In this document: piece after piece, positions 62,741 to 64,000 of the stretch | Numbering within the stretch: the stretch's first letter is position 1 | Layout of the letters: every line of letters starts with the position of its first letter | Source of the DNA: Dryomyza anilis | Taxonomy: Eukaryota > Arthropoda > Insecta > Diptera > Dryomyzidae | Length of the DNA stretch: 64,000 nucleotides | Direction of reading: 5' to 3' | Assembly (NCBI GenBank): GCA_951804985.1 | Contig: OX638134.1 | Location: forward strand, 76,363,679-76,427,678 | The notes under the pieces: generated by a model | The model's database searches: none | What the model was told of the DNA's origin: nothing | The model's input: the letters and a program-made list of their open reading frames with translations, nothing else | Program-made: the position numbers and the translations under genes

Positions 62741-63865
62741 AAATTAAAAGGCAAATTAAAATTGGAAAATCCAGCTATAAATGTGCCAACTTTGACCCCT
62801 CTACGACGCTCCGTTTAGAAGTTATGAAGGTTTTAAGAAAATTACAAAATATTAAAATTGAAAACTTGATTTCGCTGGTCTCCGTGTTTTGATTAAATAA
62901 ATTTAAAAGGCAAATTAAAATTGGAAAATCCAGCTATAAATGTGCCAACTTTGACCCCTCTACGACGCTCCGTTTAGAAGTTATGAAGGTTTTAAGAAAA
63001 GTACAAAATATTAAGATTGAAAACTTGATTTCTCTGGTCTCCGTGTTTTGATTATATAAATTTAAAAGGCAAATTAAAATTGGAAAATCCAGCTATAAAT
63101 GTGCCAACTTTGACCCCTCTACGACGCTCCGTTTAGAAGTTATGAAGGTTTTAAGAAAAGTACAAAATATTAAGATTGAAAACTTGATTTCTCTGGTCTC
63201 CGTGTTTTGATTAAATAAATTTAAAAGGCAAATTAAAATGGGAAAATCCAGCTATAAATGTGCCAACTTTGACCCCTCTACGACGCTCCGTTTAGAAGTT
63301 ATGAAGGTTTTAAGAAAAGTACAAAATATTAAGATTGAAAACTTGATTTCTCTGGTCTCCGTGCATCGATTAAATTAATTTAAAAGTCAAATTAAATCTG
63401 AAAAATCCAGATATAAATGTGCCAACTTTGACCCCTCTACGACGCTCCGTTTAGAAGTTATGAAGGTTTTAAGAAAATTACAAATTTTAAGATTGAAAAC
63501 TTGATTTCTCTGGTCTCCGTGCATCGATTAAATAAATTTAAAAGGCAAATCTACGACGCTCCGTTTAGAAGTTATGAAGGTTTTAAGAAAATTACTGAAT
63601 ATCAAGATTGAAATATTGATTTCTCTGGTCTCCGTGCATCGATTAAATCAATTTAAAAGTCAATCTGAAAAATCCAGCTGTAAATGTGCCAACTTTGACC
63701 CCTCTACTACGTCAAATTAAATCTGAAAAAGTCAAATTAAATCTGAAAAATCCAGCTATAAATGTGCCAACTTTGACCCCTCTACGACGCTCCGTTTTGA
63801 AGTTATGTAGGTTTTAAGAAAATTACAAAATTTTAAGATTGAAAACTTGATTTCTCTGGTCTCCG
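62741..63865 (+). repeat. Satellite block 9: type B monomers and broken units at the right border
   Basis: Four regular 159-bp units, then irregular ones: a deletion at about 63549, a shortened tail at 63660, and a duplicated AGTCAAATTAAATCTGAAAA near 63711-63750. Confidence 0.75.
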
Positions 63866-64000
63866 TATCCGTTTAAAAGATATGAGGGATTTAAGAAAAT
63901 GTTGACTCATCAGTCGATTTCTCCAGGACCAGTGGATCGAATTGAATCGAAATAAATTTAGCAGTCAATAATCCAAATTGAAATCACTATAAAATGCGCC
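63866..64000 (+). repeat. Diverged edge monomer of the satellite (right border)
   Basis: From CCGTTTAAAAGATATGAGGG the sequence leaves the canonical unit. It follows the left-border version instead: TTGACTCATCAGTCGATTTC, CCAGGACCAGTGGATCGAAT, then ATCACTATAAAATGCGCC at the window end. A further diverged unit probably continues beyond the window. Confidence 0.75.

Larger units (their letters stand above)
18310..63865 (+). repeat. 159-bp satellite DNA array, about 45.5 kb
   Basis: Head-to-tail monomers of 159 bp, measured between successive GACCCCTCT words (for example 63112, 63271, 63430). About 285 copies are estimated from length. The unit is: core GCCAACTTTGACCCCTCTAC GACGCTCCGTTTAGAAGTTA, then an AT-rich part with AAAATATTAAGATTGAAAAC and CTCTGGTCTCCGTG, then a variable tail. 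Tail type A is CATCGATTAAATTAATTTAA with AAATCTGAAAA. Tail type B is TTTTGATTAAATAAATTTAA with AAAATTGGAAAA. Hybrids of A-left and B-right are common. All units point the same way. Neighbouring units are nearly identical, which indicates recent homogenisation. The sub-blocks are listed separately. Confidence 0.98.

Noticed and set aside
18310..63865. CRISPR-like direct repeats
   Set aside because: The repeats are contiguous 159-bp monomers without unique spacers in a eukaryotic sequence.
1..64000. tRNA, rRNA or snRNA genes
   Set aside because: I saw no tRNA A/B box pairs with a cloverleaf and no rRNA-like sequence. A covariance-model scan could not be run.

Overview
The window looks like nuclear DNA of a higher fly (Diptera, Brachycera). 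The reasons are AT-rich introns with GT..AG sites, a small secreted protein with a type-2 chitin-binding domain like those of Drosophila, a Hikeshi/OPI10 gene, a DINE-1-like repeat with a (GTCY)n microsatellite, and many MITEs. A calyptrate fly (blowfly or house-fly type) is my guess. Species cannot be read from the sequence.

Bases 1-17,900 are a gene-bearing flank with three genes that I rebuilt from splice sites. (1) A five-exon plus-strand gene at 349-7017 encodes an unrecognised secreted protein of 253 aa. Its 5.7 kb first intron is packed with non-autonomous transposons. (2) A three-exon plus-strand gene at 11616-12905 encodes a 168-aa secreted protein with one six-cysteine chitin-binding domain. 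(3) A three-exon minus-strand gene at 16779-17480 encodes a 192-aa Hikeshi (OPI10) protein, the importer of Hsp70 into the nucleus. Between them lie nested MITEs (a CACTA-like element with its empty site also present in the window, a piggyBac-like TTAA element, TA elements), a dead Tc1/mariner element with intact ends, a LINE reverse-transcriptase fragment, and a 1.26 kb near-perfect fold-back element.

Bases 17,900-64,000 are one satellite DNA array. The monomer is 159 bp, with roughly 285 copies estimated from length. It has a GC-rich core (GACCCCTCTACGACGCTCCG) in an AT-rich unit and two main sequence variants in the second half, which also recombine with each other. The array is built of local higher-order repeats: 3-mers of 477 bp, a 4-mer of 604 bp, 7-mers of about 1.11 kb, a 9-mer of 1431 bp, an 11-mer of 1749 bp, and larger blocks of about 2.6 kb and 4.0-4.65 kb. 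Truncated monomers sit at junctions shared between copies. Both edges end in strongly diverged monomers of the same family, so the window seems to hold the whole homogenised array. The left edge starts only about 0.4-0.8 kb upstream of the Hikeshi start codon.

The period is 3 x 53, so the many short open frames in the array are one 53-codon pattern repeated. I do not treat them as genes. No evidence of a novel multi-gene system was found. The most unusual object is the satellite array, its layered structure, and its position against a housekeeping gene promoter.
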